NCBI GenBank assembly: GCA_010024215.1
Contig: RGHK01000065.1
Location: 1 to 5,490, forward strand
DNA: 5,490 nucleotides
Origin: Pseudomonadota bacterium
GTDB taxonomy: Bacteria > Pseudomonadota > Gammaproteobacteria > Magnimaribacterales > D2472
Direction: 5' to 3'
Made by a program: the position numbers and the translations under genes. Below, in pieces: positions 1-5,437 of this stretch. How positions within the stretch are numbered: position 1 is the stretch's first letter; every line of letters starts with the position of its first letter. Under the pieces are notes generated by a model. That model was given only the letters and a program-made list of their open reading frames with translations. It made no database searches and had not been told where the DNA came from.

Positions 1-90
1 GAATATGCAAAAGGTCAAATAAAATTAACGGATTTACCAAAAGAATTACAAACCGTTGTTGTATTTATTTATTTATTTATGATGAATTAG
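1..90 (+). CDS. 3' end of an unrecognised protein gene, apparently frameshifted
   Basis: An open frame enters from the left edge and runs 29 codons to a TAG at 88-90. The residues up to about position 62 (EYAKGQIKLTDLPKELQTVV) look like ordinary soluble protein. The last codons are read through an ATTT tetranucleotide repeat and give an unnatural FIYLFMMN tail. Directly after the repeat a different frame reads YDELELALPKCK and stops at TAG 114-116, which looks more like a genuine C-terminus. Loss of two repeat units or gain of one would join the two parts. I do not recognise the family. The gene converges on bamD. It could also be a decayed remnant, a sequencing error, or a frame that is not translated. 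Confidence 0.35.
   Translation, partial: EYAKGQIKLTDLPKELQTVVVFIYLFMMN
63..80. repeat. ATTT tetranucleotide repeat, about 4.5 copies
   Basis: Four full ATTT units (63-66, 67-70, 71-74, 75-78) are followed by a partial unit AT. The tract lies at the point where the left-edge reading frame changes from frame 1 to frame 3. The unit length is not a multiple of three, so any change in copy number changes the C-terminus of the encoded protein. Confidence 0.85.
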
Positions 91-116
91 AATTAGCACT
101 ACCAAAATGTAAGTAG

Positions 117-278
117 CACACAAGTTATTCACCACAGTATACCGGTATATACACAGTGAAAAAAACCTTGTGCATTTTTCCTATCTTTATTTTTTGTAAA
201 GAGAAATTGTAAGTATTTTTTTGCAAAAAATGGTATCAAGAATATTATTAAGAGAATCAATAATGGAAGAATCTTAAA
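117..278. other. Intergenic region with palindromes, no gene seen
   Basis: These roughly 160 bases separate the left-edge frame from the end of bamD. They contain a perfect 12-bp palindrome TATACCGGTATA (138-149) flanked by CCACAG (132-137) and ACACAG (151-156). A 6-bp inverted pair, CACAAG (119-124) and CTTGTG (167-172), encloses it. A second perfect palindrome, TTTTTTGCAAAAAA, lies at 217-230. The only plus-strand ORF is 15 codons (230-277) without a Shine-Dalgarno sequence. No tRNA or recognised RNA is visible. Confidence 0.6.
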
Positions 279-304
279 GAAGACCATTTAATTAATTGGT
301 CTTC
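279..304 (-). terminator. Probable bamD terminator hairpin overlapping the stop codon
   Basis: A perfect 8-bp inverted repeat, GAAGACCA (279-286) and TGGTCTTC (297-304), encloses a 10-nt loop. Read on the minus strand, it starts in the last bamD codons, the stop codon lies in the loop, and it is followed by TTTAAGATTCTT, a broken rather than clean T-tract. It is therefore a weak intrinsic terminator or an mRNA 3'-end stabilising hairpin. On the plus strand no T-run follows, so it is not obviously bidirectional. Confidence 0.5.
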
Positions 305-1104
305 GGTTTAGTGCTTCTTAAGAAATTCCATGACCATCCATCATCATTAGATGTAGATATTTCTTTATCTGGGTAATTAATTTCAAGGACTCTAACTACA
401 TCATCATAAAGATCTGTGTAGCCAAGTGATTTATATGACTTTTCAAGAATACTTAACGCTCTATAATTCTCACTAGAATTAGGTATATTTTCAATTACAT
501 ATTTTGCTCTTCTAATAGCAGCAACATAAGCATCGATAGACATGTAATAGTCAGCTGCAGCCAATTCGTTCCTGGCAATCATATTCCTTAAATAAATATT
601 TCTTTGTTTTGCATATGTGGCATATTGGCTTTCAGGAAATCTTGTTAGAAATTCTGTTAATTCTGCAAAGGATTCTTTCGCACCAGTTATGTCTCTATTA
701 GATAAATCTGTATCTGTCATTCTTACCATAAGACTATTATCACGAGTGTAACTAGACAGGCCTTTCATGAAATAAGCATAGTCAATGTTAGGATGTCTAG
801 GATGCAGTCTTATAAATTTTTCTGCTGCTGAATGTGAAGCCTCATAATTAGAATTCATGAAGTTAGCATAAATTAATTCTACTTGAGCCTGTTCTGCATA
901 TTTTCCAAAAGGATATCTTGTTTCAATAGCCTCAAGAGACTCGATTGCTCCAAAAAAATTATTTACTGCCATTCTTCGTTGTGCTTGGTCATAATAAATT
1001 TTCTCAGGTTGTTCAATCTCTGGGCCATCAGAATTACAGCCTGTAAATGCAAGGGCAAGAATGGGTAGATAGATAATGTATTTAATTTTTTTCATATTTT
1101 GCAT
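292..1104 (-). CDS. bamD: Outer membrane protein assembly factor BamD (lipoprotein)
   Basis: BamD is the essential lipoprotein partner of BamA in the BAM complex, which folds beta-barrel proteins into the outer membrane from the periplasmic side. The 270-residue product has a lysine-containing N-terminus, a hydrophobic segment (residues about 9-21) and a lipobox ending in Cys23 (AFTGC). Asn24 follows rather than the inner-membrane-retention Asp. Family signatures are ETRYPFGKYAEQAQVELIYA (61-80), RLHPRHPNIDYAYFMKGL (99-116), RFPESQYA (155-162) and DAYVAAIRRAKYV (191-203), which belong to the TPR-like helical repeats. E. coli BamD is about 245 residues, so the length fits, with a slightly long polar C-tail. 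The start is supported by AGG at 1111-1113 (minus strand), 6 nt upstream; the alternative Met4 would be too far from it. It is divergent from rluD, as in E. coli. Confidence 0.97.
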   Translation of the reverse strand: MQNMKKIKYIIYLPILALAFTGCNSDGPEIEQPEKIYYDQAQRRMAVNNFFGAIESLEAIETRYPFGKYAEQAQVELIYANFMNSNYEASHSAAEKFIRLHPRHPNIDYAYFMKGLSSYTRDNSLMVRMTDTDLSNRDITGAKESFAELTEFLTRFPESQYATYAKQRNIYLRNMIARNELAAADYYMSIDAYVAAIRRAKYVIENIPNSSENYRALSILEKSYKSLGYTDLYDDVVRVLEINYPDKEISTSNDDGWSWNFLRSTKPKTN

Positions 1105-1119
1105 ATTTTACCTGCATAA

Positions 1120-1147
1120 TTGCTAATTGAGTTTTAAAACATATATT
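1120..1147 (+). promoter_or_regulatory. Candidate rluD promoter in the bamD/rluD divergent region
   Basis: TTGCTA (1120-1125) and TATATT (1142-1147), 16 bp apart, resemble sigma70 -35 and -10 boxes and would start a short leader of about 22 nt for rluD. A perfect palindrome GTTTTAAAAC (1131-1140) occupies the spacer. The 71-bp region between the two start codons must also hold signals for bamD on the other strand, but I could not pick a convincing minus-strand promoter. In DNA this AT-rich, boxes of this quality arise easily by chance. Confidence 0.35.
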
Positions 1148-1175
1148 TAGATTAATTTTTTTTAAAAAAGTTCGA

Positions 1176-2111
1176 ATGACAATTATTAAGAATGTTCCTT
1201 TTGATCTGGCAAATACTAGAGTTGATAAAGCTGCATCAGAGCTTTTTCCAGATTTTTCAAGAACACAAATTAAAAAATGGATTCTAGATGGAAGAATTCT
1301 GATAAATGGAGACTTATCAAAACCTAAAGAATATGTTCAAGAGAATGATGAAATCGAAATAAACCCAATTGAAGAAAAAAAAGTTTCATGGGAGGCGCAG
1401 AATATTAATTTTGATGTTCACTATGAAGCAGATGATTTCATTGTAATTAATAAATCGCCTGGGCTTGTAATGCATCCAGGCTCTGGTTGTTATGATGGGA
1501 CATTAGCAAATGGTTTAATTTATAGATTTCCAGAGTTAGCAAGCTTACCAAGAAGTGGCATTGTCCATAGACTAGATAAAGATACTTCAGGTGTACTATT
1601 AATAGCTAGGAATGAAAAATTTAGAAATTATTTCATCAATCAAATGCAAACTAGAAGTATTAAGAAAGAATATATTGCAGTTGTAGTAGGTTCTACTCTT
1701 GGTAGTTTTTCTATAGAAGAGCCTATTGGTAGGGATAGGTTTAATAGAACTAAGATGGCTATTAGGTCGGATGGTAAAGAGGCAATTACAAGAGTTAAAC
1801 TAAACGAAAGTATAAAGAATTATTCTATATTAGATATTGCCATTGAAACTGGGAGGACTCATCAAATTAGGGTGCATCTATCTGCAAAAAAATTACCGAT
1901 AATAGGGGATAGGGTATATGATCCTGGCAAATCAATTGGTAAAGGATCCAACGAAAAGTTAATTAAAATAATAAGATCTTTTCCTCGACAAGCTCTTCAC
2001 GCTAGATTGTTATCTTTCACATGTCCAACAACTGAAAAAGAGTTATCTTTTGAGCTTCCTCTTCCTAAGGATATGCAAAATTTAATAACTGATATAAAAA
2101 AACATTCTTAA
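1176..2111 (+). CDS. rluD: 23S rRNA pseudouridine synthase RluD (Psi1911/1915/1917)
   Basis: This enzyme isomerises uridines in helix 69 of 23S rRNA, by family knowledge positions 1911, 1915 and 1917, and acts in late 50S assembly. The 311-residue protein has an N-terminal S4 RNA-binding domain (about 13-75; RVDKAASELF, SRTQIKKWILDGRILING). The RluA-family catalytic domain follows. Its motif HRLDKDTSGVLLIAR (131-145) carries the catalytic Asp134. Further family motifs are GRDRFNRTKMA (185-195), ETGRTHQIRVHL (224-235) and RQALHARLLSF (271-281). E. coli RluD has 326 residues, so it is full length. RluC or RluA would be alternatives, but divergence from bamD favours RluD. The start is the first ATG after an in-frame stop. 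Only a poor A-rich sequence precedes it, with no clear Shine-Dalgarno. The usual downstream partner pgeF (yfiH) is absent and an ilv operon follows. Confidence 0.93.
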   Translation: MTIIKNVPFDLANTRVDKAASELFPDFSRTQIKKWILDGRILINGDLSKPKEYVQENDEIEINPIEEKKVSWEAQNINFDVHYEADDFIVINKSPGLVMHPGSGCYDGTLANGLIYRFPELASLPRSGIVHRLDKDTSGVLLIARNEKFRNYFINQMQTRSIKKEYIAVVVGSTLGSFSIEEPIGRDRFNRTKMAIRSDGKEAITRVKLNESIKNYSILDIAIETGRTHQIRVHLSAKKLPIIGDRVYDPGKSIGKGSNEKLIKIIRSFPRQALHARLLSFTCPTTEKELSFELPLPKDMQNLITDIKKHS

Positions 2112-2181
2112 ATACCCAAAAAAACTTGTTTTTTAACCAGTAAAATAATATAAACCCTATTCTTATTGGTTATTTGGGTGT
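2112..2181 (+). promoter_or_regulatory. Nested inverted repeat able to form a Y-shaped RNA over the ilvI ribosome-binding site
   Basis: The 19 bases 2163-2181 are complementary to two separate upstream segments. Bases 2173-2181 pair with 2112-2120 (9 bp, one U-G). Bases 2163-2172 pair with 2134-2143 (10 bp, one G-U). The bases between the two segments (2121-2132) form their own AAAA-CTTG-TTTT mini-hairpin. The resulting three-way fold would bury GGGTG (2176-2180), the likely ilvI Shine-Dalgarno. It can form only in RNA that starts upstream, such as rluD read-through. RNA starting at the proposed ilv promoter would lack the 5' arms. As DNA, the repeats also flank that promoter and could be an operator. 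The complementarity is seen; the function is inferred. Confidence 0.45.
2126..2154 (+). promoter_or_regulatory. Sigma70-type promoter of the ilvIHC operon
   Basis: TTGTTT (2126-2131) and TATAAA (2149-2154) are separated by an optimal 17 bp. A start near 2161 would give a leader of only about 25 nt before the ilvI start codon. That is too short for a leader peptide with valine, leucine or isoleucine codons followed by an attenuator, so classical attenuation of the ilvGMEDA or ilvBN kind is not supported. Confidence 0.6.
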
Positions 2182-2185
2182 AATT

Positions 2186-3919
2186 TTGAAATTATCTGGC
2201 GCAGACATGCTAATGCGCGCACTTCATGATGAAGGTGTGGAGCTAATATTCGGCTATCCTGGCGGAGCAGCTTTGCATATTTATGATGCTATATTTAGAC
2301 AAGATAAAATCGATCATATCTTAGTAAGACATGAGCAAGGTGCAACTCATGCAGCAGACGGGTATGCAAGAGCTACTGGTAAACCAGGAGTGGTACTGGT
2401 TACATCTGGGCCTGGGGCAACAAATGCGATAACTGGTATTGCTACTGCTTTTATGGATTCGATTCCCATGGTTGTTATATCGGGTCAGGTTGCTAGTCAT
2501 TTAATTGGGACTGATGCTTTCCAAGAAACTGACATGATTGGTATCTCAAGACCGGTTGTCAAACATAGTTATACGGTCTTTGATGCTCAAGATATACCAA
2601 AAATTATTAAAGAGGCATTTTATGTGGCTACCTCTGGAAGACCTGGACCAGTTGTTATTGATATACCTAAAGATATGACTGCACCGGATAAACTTTATGA
2701 TTATGAGTATCCTGAAAAAGCTAATATACGATCATATAATCCTCCAATTGAACCTGAGCAGAATCAAATTGAAAGAGCGGTTGCAGCAATTATAAGTGCA
2801 AATAAACCTGTAATTTATGCAGGTGGAGGAGCTATTGCTAGTAATGCTTTTAAAGAGCTTTTTGAGTTGAATGAAATTTTAGATGCTCCAATTACTAATA
2901 CATTAATGGGATTAGGTATATACCCAGCAACACATAAGAGATTTTTAGGTATGTTGGGAATGCATGGTACCTATCAAGCAAACATGGCTATGCATAATGC
3001 TGATCTTATTATAGCTATAGGTGCAAGATTTGATGACAGAATTACTAATAACCCTTCTAAGTTTTCACCTGATGCAAAAATTATCCATTTGGATGTTGAT
3101 CATTCTTCTGTTTCAAAAATTATTGAGGCTGATATAGCTGTATTTGGCCAAGTAAAAAATTCCTTAGAAGCGATCATTAAAACCTTAAAGAATAATTTAG
3201 ATGATTATGATTCTAAAAGATTAAAACCATGGCACTCTCAAATTGCAGAGTGGAGATCTTCTCATGGGCTTAACTATGAATTATATAAAGATGAGTCTGA
3301 CAATAATTCAATACTGCCTCAAGCCGTCGTTCAGCATGTATACAATATAACCAAAGGGGAAGCATATGTAACTTCAGATGTTGGTCAACATCAAATGTTT
3401 GCTGCCCAATATTATCATTTTGATAAACCTCGAAAATGGATAAATTCTGGCGGACTAGGCACAATGGGCTTTGGTCTTCCTGCTGCTATGGGTGTTAAGT
3501 TTGCCTTCCCAAATGAAGAAGTTGTTTGTATTACAGGAGAGGGAAGTATTCAAATGTGCATTCAAGAACTTTCCACATGTTTTCAATATAATTTACCAAT
3601 CAAAATTATAAATATTAACAACGAAGCTCTTGGAATGGTTAAGCAATGGCAAGACATGAATTATGGTGGTAGGCACTCTGAGAGCACATATCAAAACTCT
3701 TTACCTGATTTTATAAAACTTGCTGAGTCATATGGACATGTTGGAATAAAGATAGAAAAAAATTCTGAACTAAAAGAGTCTCTAGAAAAGGCCTTTTCCA
3801 TGAAAGATAAGTTGGTCTTTGTAGATGTATATGTTGACCCTTCAGAGCATGTTTACCCCATGCTTGTTGCTAACGATAGTCTTGAGAATATGTGGCTATC
3901 TAAGGATAAAAAGACATGA
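2186..3919 (+). CDS. ilvI: Acetohydroxyacid synthase large (catalytic) subunit
   Basis: This thiamine-diphosphate enzyme condenses two pyruvates to acetolactate, or pyruvate with 2-oxobutyrate to acetohydroxybutyrate, the first shared step of valine and isoleucine synthesis. The 577 residues match IlvI (574 in E. coli) throughout. The N-terminal PYR domain has FGYPGGAALHIYDA and VRHEQGATHAADGYAR with the catalytic Glu50, then SGPGATNAITGIA. The central FAD-associated domain includes MLGMHGTYQANMAM and ARFDDRITN. The C-terminal ThDP domain has TSDVGQHQM, GGLGTMGFGLPAAMG, GEGSIQMCIQELST and NNEALGMVKQWQDM. The metal-binding motif reads GEG, not the textbook GDG (Glu452). The start chosen is TTG 2186, because MKLSGADML aligns with the E. 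coli start and GGGTG lies 5 nt upstream. TTG 2174 lies two bases upstream of that GGGTG, and ATG 2207 would remove conserved residues. It overlaps ilvH by 4 bp (ATGA). Confidence 0.95.
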   Translation: MKLSGADMLMRALHDEGVELIFGYPGGAALHIYDAIFRQDKIDHILVRHEQGATHAADGYARATGKPGVVLVTSGPGATNAITGIATAFMDSIPMVVISGQVASHLIGTDAFQETDMIGISRPVVKHSYTVFDAQDIPKIIKEAFYVATSGRPGPVVIDIPKDMTAPDKLYDYEYPEKANIRSYNPPIEPEQNQIERAVAAIISANKPVIYAGGGAIASNAFKELFELNEILDAPITNTLMGLGIYPATHKRFLGMLGMHGTYQANMAMHNADLIIAIGARFDDRITNNPSKFSPDAKIIHLDVDHSSVSKIIEADIAVFGQVKNSLEAIIKTLKNNLDDYDSKRLKPWHSQIAEWRSSHGLNYELYKDESDNNSILPQAVVQHVYNITKGEAYVTSDVGQHQMFAAQYYHFDKPRKWINSGGLGTMGFGLPAAMGVKFAFPNEEVVCITGEGSIQMCIQELSTCFQYNLPIKIININNEALGMVKQWQDMNYGGRHSESTYQNSLPDFIKLAESYGHVGIKIEKNSELKESLEKAFSMKDKLVFVDVYVDPSEHVYPMLVANDSLENMWLSKDKKT

Positions 3920-4245
3920 TTAAAAGAAAGCTCATTATGATCATGGAGAACAAGCCTGGTGCTCTGGTAAGAGTGGTAGGACTTTTTCATCAAAGAGGAT
4001 ATAACATCGAAACGCTGCATGTTGACCCGGTAACTGATTTTTCAAGATATAAATTTATTGAAGAAAAACTAGAAACTAAGTTTAAAGAAAATGAAATCTC
4101 AAGATTAACTATAACAACTTTTGTTTCTGATTCGCTCATGAGACAAATATTAAGACAGCTAAATAAATTAATTGATGTTATAGCTGTCAGTAACGAAGAA
4201 ACAACATACTTAAAAGGAGTTCTGTTAGATGAAAATTTATTATGA
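3916..4245 (+). CDS. ilvH: Acetohydroxyacid synthase small (regulatory) subunit, single ACT domain
   Basis: The regulatory subunit activates the catalytic subunit and usually confers valine feedback inhibition. Residues 1-36 clearly match IlvH (MENKPGALVRVVGLFHQRGYNIETLHV), as does ILRQLNKLIDVIAVS further on. The positions equivalent to the E. coli valine-site residues Asn11, Gly14 and Asn29 are kept (Asn12, Gly15, Asn30), while Ser17 is replaced by Val18. Two things are odd. The protein is 109 residues against about 163 in E. coli, lacking nearly all of the C-terminal domain. It also has an insertion of about 16 residues, charged and lysine/glutamate-rich, at about 42-62 in the ACT domain, between the TLHV and LTITTF strands. 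The start overlaps the ilvI stop as ATGA, implying translational coupling. ilvC begins 17 bp before its end, so no hidden C-terminal domain follows. Short partners such as IlvM and IlvN exist, but the sequence resembles IlvH. Confidence 0.88.
   Translation: MIKRKLIMIMENKPGALVRVVGLFHQRGYNIETLHVDPVTDFSRYKFIEEKLETKFKENEISRLTITTFVSDSLMRQILRQLNKLIDVIAVSNEETTYLKGVLLDENLL
4212..4219 (+). promoter_or_regulatory. Strong ribosome-binding site of ilvC inside ilvH
   Basis: AAAAGGAG lies 9 nt before the ilvC ATG at 4229, within the last codons of ilvH. It is the best Shine-Dalgarno match in the window. It fixes the ilvC start and implies that ilvC is translated from the same mRNA, with ilvH ribosomes passing over it. 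Confidence 0.8.
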
Positions 4246-5272
4246 TGATGACGCAAATATAGAAATTATTCAGGGCATGAAAGTTGCAATTGTGGGCTAT
4301 GGTTCACAAGGTCATGCTCACGCAAATAATTTGCATGAGTCAGGAGTTGATGTAACTGTAGCTCTTAGAGAGGGTTCATCATCATGGAAGAAAGCAGAAG
4401 AAGCTGGCCTAAACGTTAACACAGTATCTGAAGCAGTAAAGAATTCAGATCTAATAATGGTGTTAGCTCCAGATGAATTTCAAAAAGACATCTATGAATC
4501 AGAGGTGCAACCAAACCTTAAACCAAATGCAATTTTAGCTTTTGCTCATGGATTTAATATTCATTTTGAAAAAATTATTCCTGCAGCTTCAAATAGTGTA
4601 ATTATGATTGCACCAAAAGGTCCTGGACATACTGTAAGAAGCACATATGTAAATGGAGGAGGCGTCCCTTCTCTGATAGCTGTGTATAAAGATGCATTAT
4701 CCGATCAAGAGTTTTCAGCAAGAGATGTTGCACTATCTTATGCCAAGGCTAATGGAGGAACTAGGGCTGGTGTTTTAGAGACATCATTTAAGGAAGAAAC
4801 TGAGACTGATCTATTTGGTGAACAAGCAGTTTTATGTGGAGGTATTACTGCTCTTATAAAAGCTGGATACGAAACACTTGTTGAAGCAGGCTATAGCCCT
4901 GAGATGGCATATTTTGAATGCCTTCATGAGACTAAGTTAATAACTGACCTTATTCAAGAGGGTGGAATTGCAAATATGCATTATTCGATTTCAAACACAG
5001 CTGAGTACGGAGATTACTTGAGTGGACCAAAAGTAATCACGGATAAAACAAAAGAAGCAATGAAAGAAATCTTAGAAAATATACAGTCAGGAAACTTTGC
5101 AAATGAGTTCTTAAATGATTGCAGACAAAGCAATGATGGGTCTGGCGGACCATTCATGAAATCCAACAGAGAAGCTACAAAAACTCATCCAATTGAAGAG
5201 GTTGGAAGGGAGCTCAGATCAAAGATGAAATTCTTAAATTCACAGAAATTAGTAGACAAAGAAATTAATTAA
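4229..5272 (+). CDS. ilvC: Ketol-acid reductoisomerase (NADP+), class I
   Basis: IlvC converts acetolactate or acetohydroxybutyrate to the dihydroxy acid by a Mg2+-dependent alkyl shift and NADPH reduction, acting directly after IlvIH. The 347-residue length marks the short class I form rather than the approximately 490-residue E. coli class II form. The N-terminal Rossmann fold has GYGSQGHAHANNL (23-35), and the cofactor loop LREGSSSW (46-53) has Arg47 and serines typical of NADPH use. Catalytic-region motifs are AHGFNIHF with His107 and APKGPGHTVR with Lys130. The metal ligands Asp194 and Glu198 lie in ETDLFGEQ, and Glu230 and Glu234 in FECLHETKL. The substrate-binding serine segment is HYSISNTAEYGDY (251-263). 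It appears complete, with a lysine-rich C-terminus. It overlaps ilvH by 17 bp. No GC-rich terminator follows, and an rRNA promoter begins within about 20 bp. Confidence 0.97.
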   Translation: MKIYYDDDANIEIIQGMKVAIVGYGSQGHAHANNLHESGVDVTVALREGSSSWKKAEEAGLNVNTVSEAVKNSDLIMVLAPDEFQKDIYESEVQPNLKPNAILAFAHGFNIHFEKIIPAASNSVIMIAPKGPGHTVRSTYVNGGGVPSLIAVYKDALSDQEFSARDVALSYAKANGGTRAGVLETSFKEETETDLFGEQAVLCGGITALIKAGYETLVEAGYSPEMAYFECLHETKLITDLIQEGGIANMHYSISNTAEYGDYLSGPKVITDKTKEAMKEILENIQSGNFANEFLNDCRQSNDGSGGPFMKSNREATKTHPIEEVGRELRSKMKFLNSQKLVDKEIN

Positions 5273-5288
5273 AATTAATTAAAAAAAA
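5262..5288 (+). promoter_or_regulatory. UP-element-like A/T tract upstream of the rRNA promoter
   Basis: A run of pure A/T contains two copies of AAATTAATTA, at 5262-5271 and 5272-5281, exactly 10 bp or one helical turn apart, followed by seven A. It occupies about -39 to -65 relative to the proposed rRNA start, where RNA polymerase alpha-subunit C-terminal domains bind UP elements. It overlaps the last ilvC codons and stop. Confidence 0.5.
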
Positions 5289-5291
5289 GGC

Positions 5292-5327
5292 TATCTTCTT
5301 GTAAAAATCTTAGTTAGAATACGCGTC
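5292..5327 (+). promoter_or_regulatory. Ribosomal RNA operon promoter
   Basis: A -10 box TAGAAT (5315-5320) is followed by the G/C-rich discriminator ACGCGTCC, comparable to the GCGCC discriminator of E. coli rrn P1 promoters, which is linked to ppGpp and growth-rate control. At 17 bp spacing the -35 would be TATCTT (5292-5297), a poor match that may rely on the upstream A/T tract. TTGTAA (5299-5304) matches -35 better but sits only 10 bp from the -10. The start is inferred near 5327. I see only this one promoter in the leader region. Confidence 0.55.
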
Positions 5328-5354
5328 CGTCCTTGAGACGGTTGTTCTTTAAAA
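5327..5354 (+). promoter_or_regulatory. rRNA leader boxB-like hairpin and boxA antitermination site
   Basis: CCGTC (5327-5331) and GACGG (5337-5341) form a 5-bp hairpin with a 5-nt loop. TGTTCTTTAAAA (5343-5354) follows and differs at two positions from the E. coli rrn boxA TGCTCTTTAACA. GTGTGGG (5369-5375) matches the conserved sequence downstream of boxA in E. coli leaders. By family knowledge boxA recruits NusB and NusE (S10) so that RNA polymerase resists Rho-dependent termination in untranslated rRNA. Confidence 0.75.
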
Positions 5355-5365
5355 ATATTTGGTTA

Positions 5366-5422
5366 CTCGTGTGGGTGTTCAAAATACGAGAAAAAAAAAT
5401 TTAGATTTTTATATTAAAAATC
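5366..5422 (+). other. Hairpins in the 16S precursor leader
   Basis: Two stems lie between boxA and mature 16S. CTCGT (5366-5370) pairs with ACGAG (5386-5390) around the GTGTGGG-containing loop. GATTTTTA (5404-5411) pairs with TAAAAATC (5415-5422) across a 3-nt loop, 15 nt before the 16S start. The whole leader from the proposed start to 16S is about 110 nt, with a shorter boxA-to-16S gap than in E. coli. The RNase III processing stem cannot be checked because the 3' flank of 16S is outside the window. Confidence 0.5.
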
Positions 5423-5437
5423 AACAAACATGATAAA

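Noticed and set aside
230..277. 15-codon ORF between the left-edge frame and bamD
   Set aside because: It has no ribosome-binding site, no recognisable sequence and a length expected by chance.
883..1068. 61-codon plus-strand ORF inside bamD
   Set aside because: It lies antisense to a clearly identified bamD and has cysteine- and serine-rich low-quality composition, so it is a shadow frame.
2118..2134. A-run, CTTG, T-run hairpin as an intrinsic terminator of rluD
   Set aside because: The stem is only A-T pairs and far too weak. The region is better explained by the ilv promoter -35 and the larger fold.
2155..2190. Attenuator or leader peptide upstream of ilvI
   Set aside because: The leader from the proposed promoter is about 25 nt, with no short ORF rich in Val, Leu or Ile codons and no terminator stem.
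3270..3464. 64-codon minus-strand ORF inside ilvI
   Set aside because: It is antisense to strongly conserved ilvI sequence, with no recognisable product and no start signals of note.
3990..4256. 88-codon minus-strand ORF opposite ilvH
   Set aside because: It covers ilvH and the start of ilvC. The plus-strand frames match known families, so this is a by-product of composition.
5273..5300. Terminator after ilvC
   Set aside because: There is no G/C stem followed by T-run. The A/T repeats read better as an rRNA UP element.
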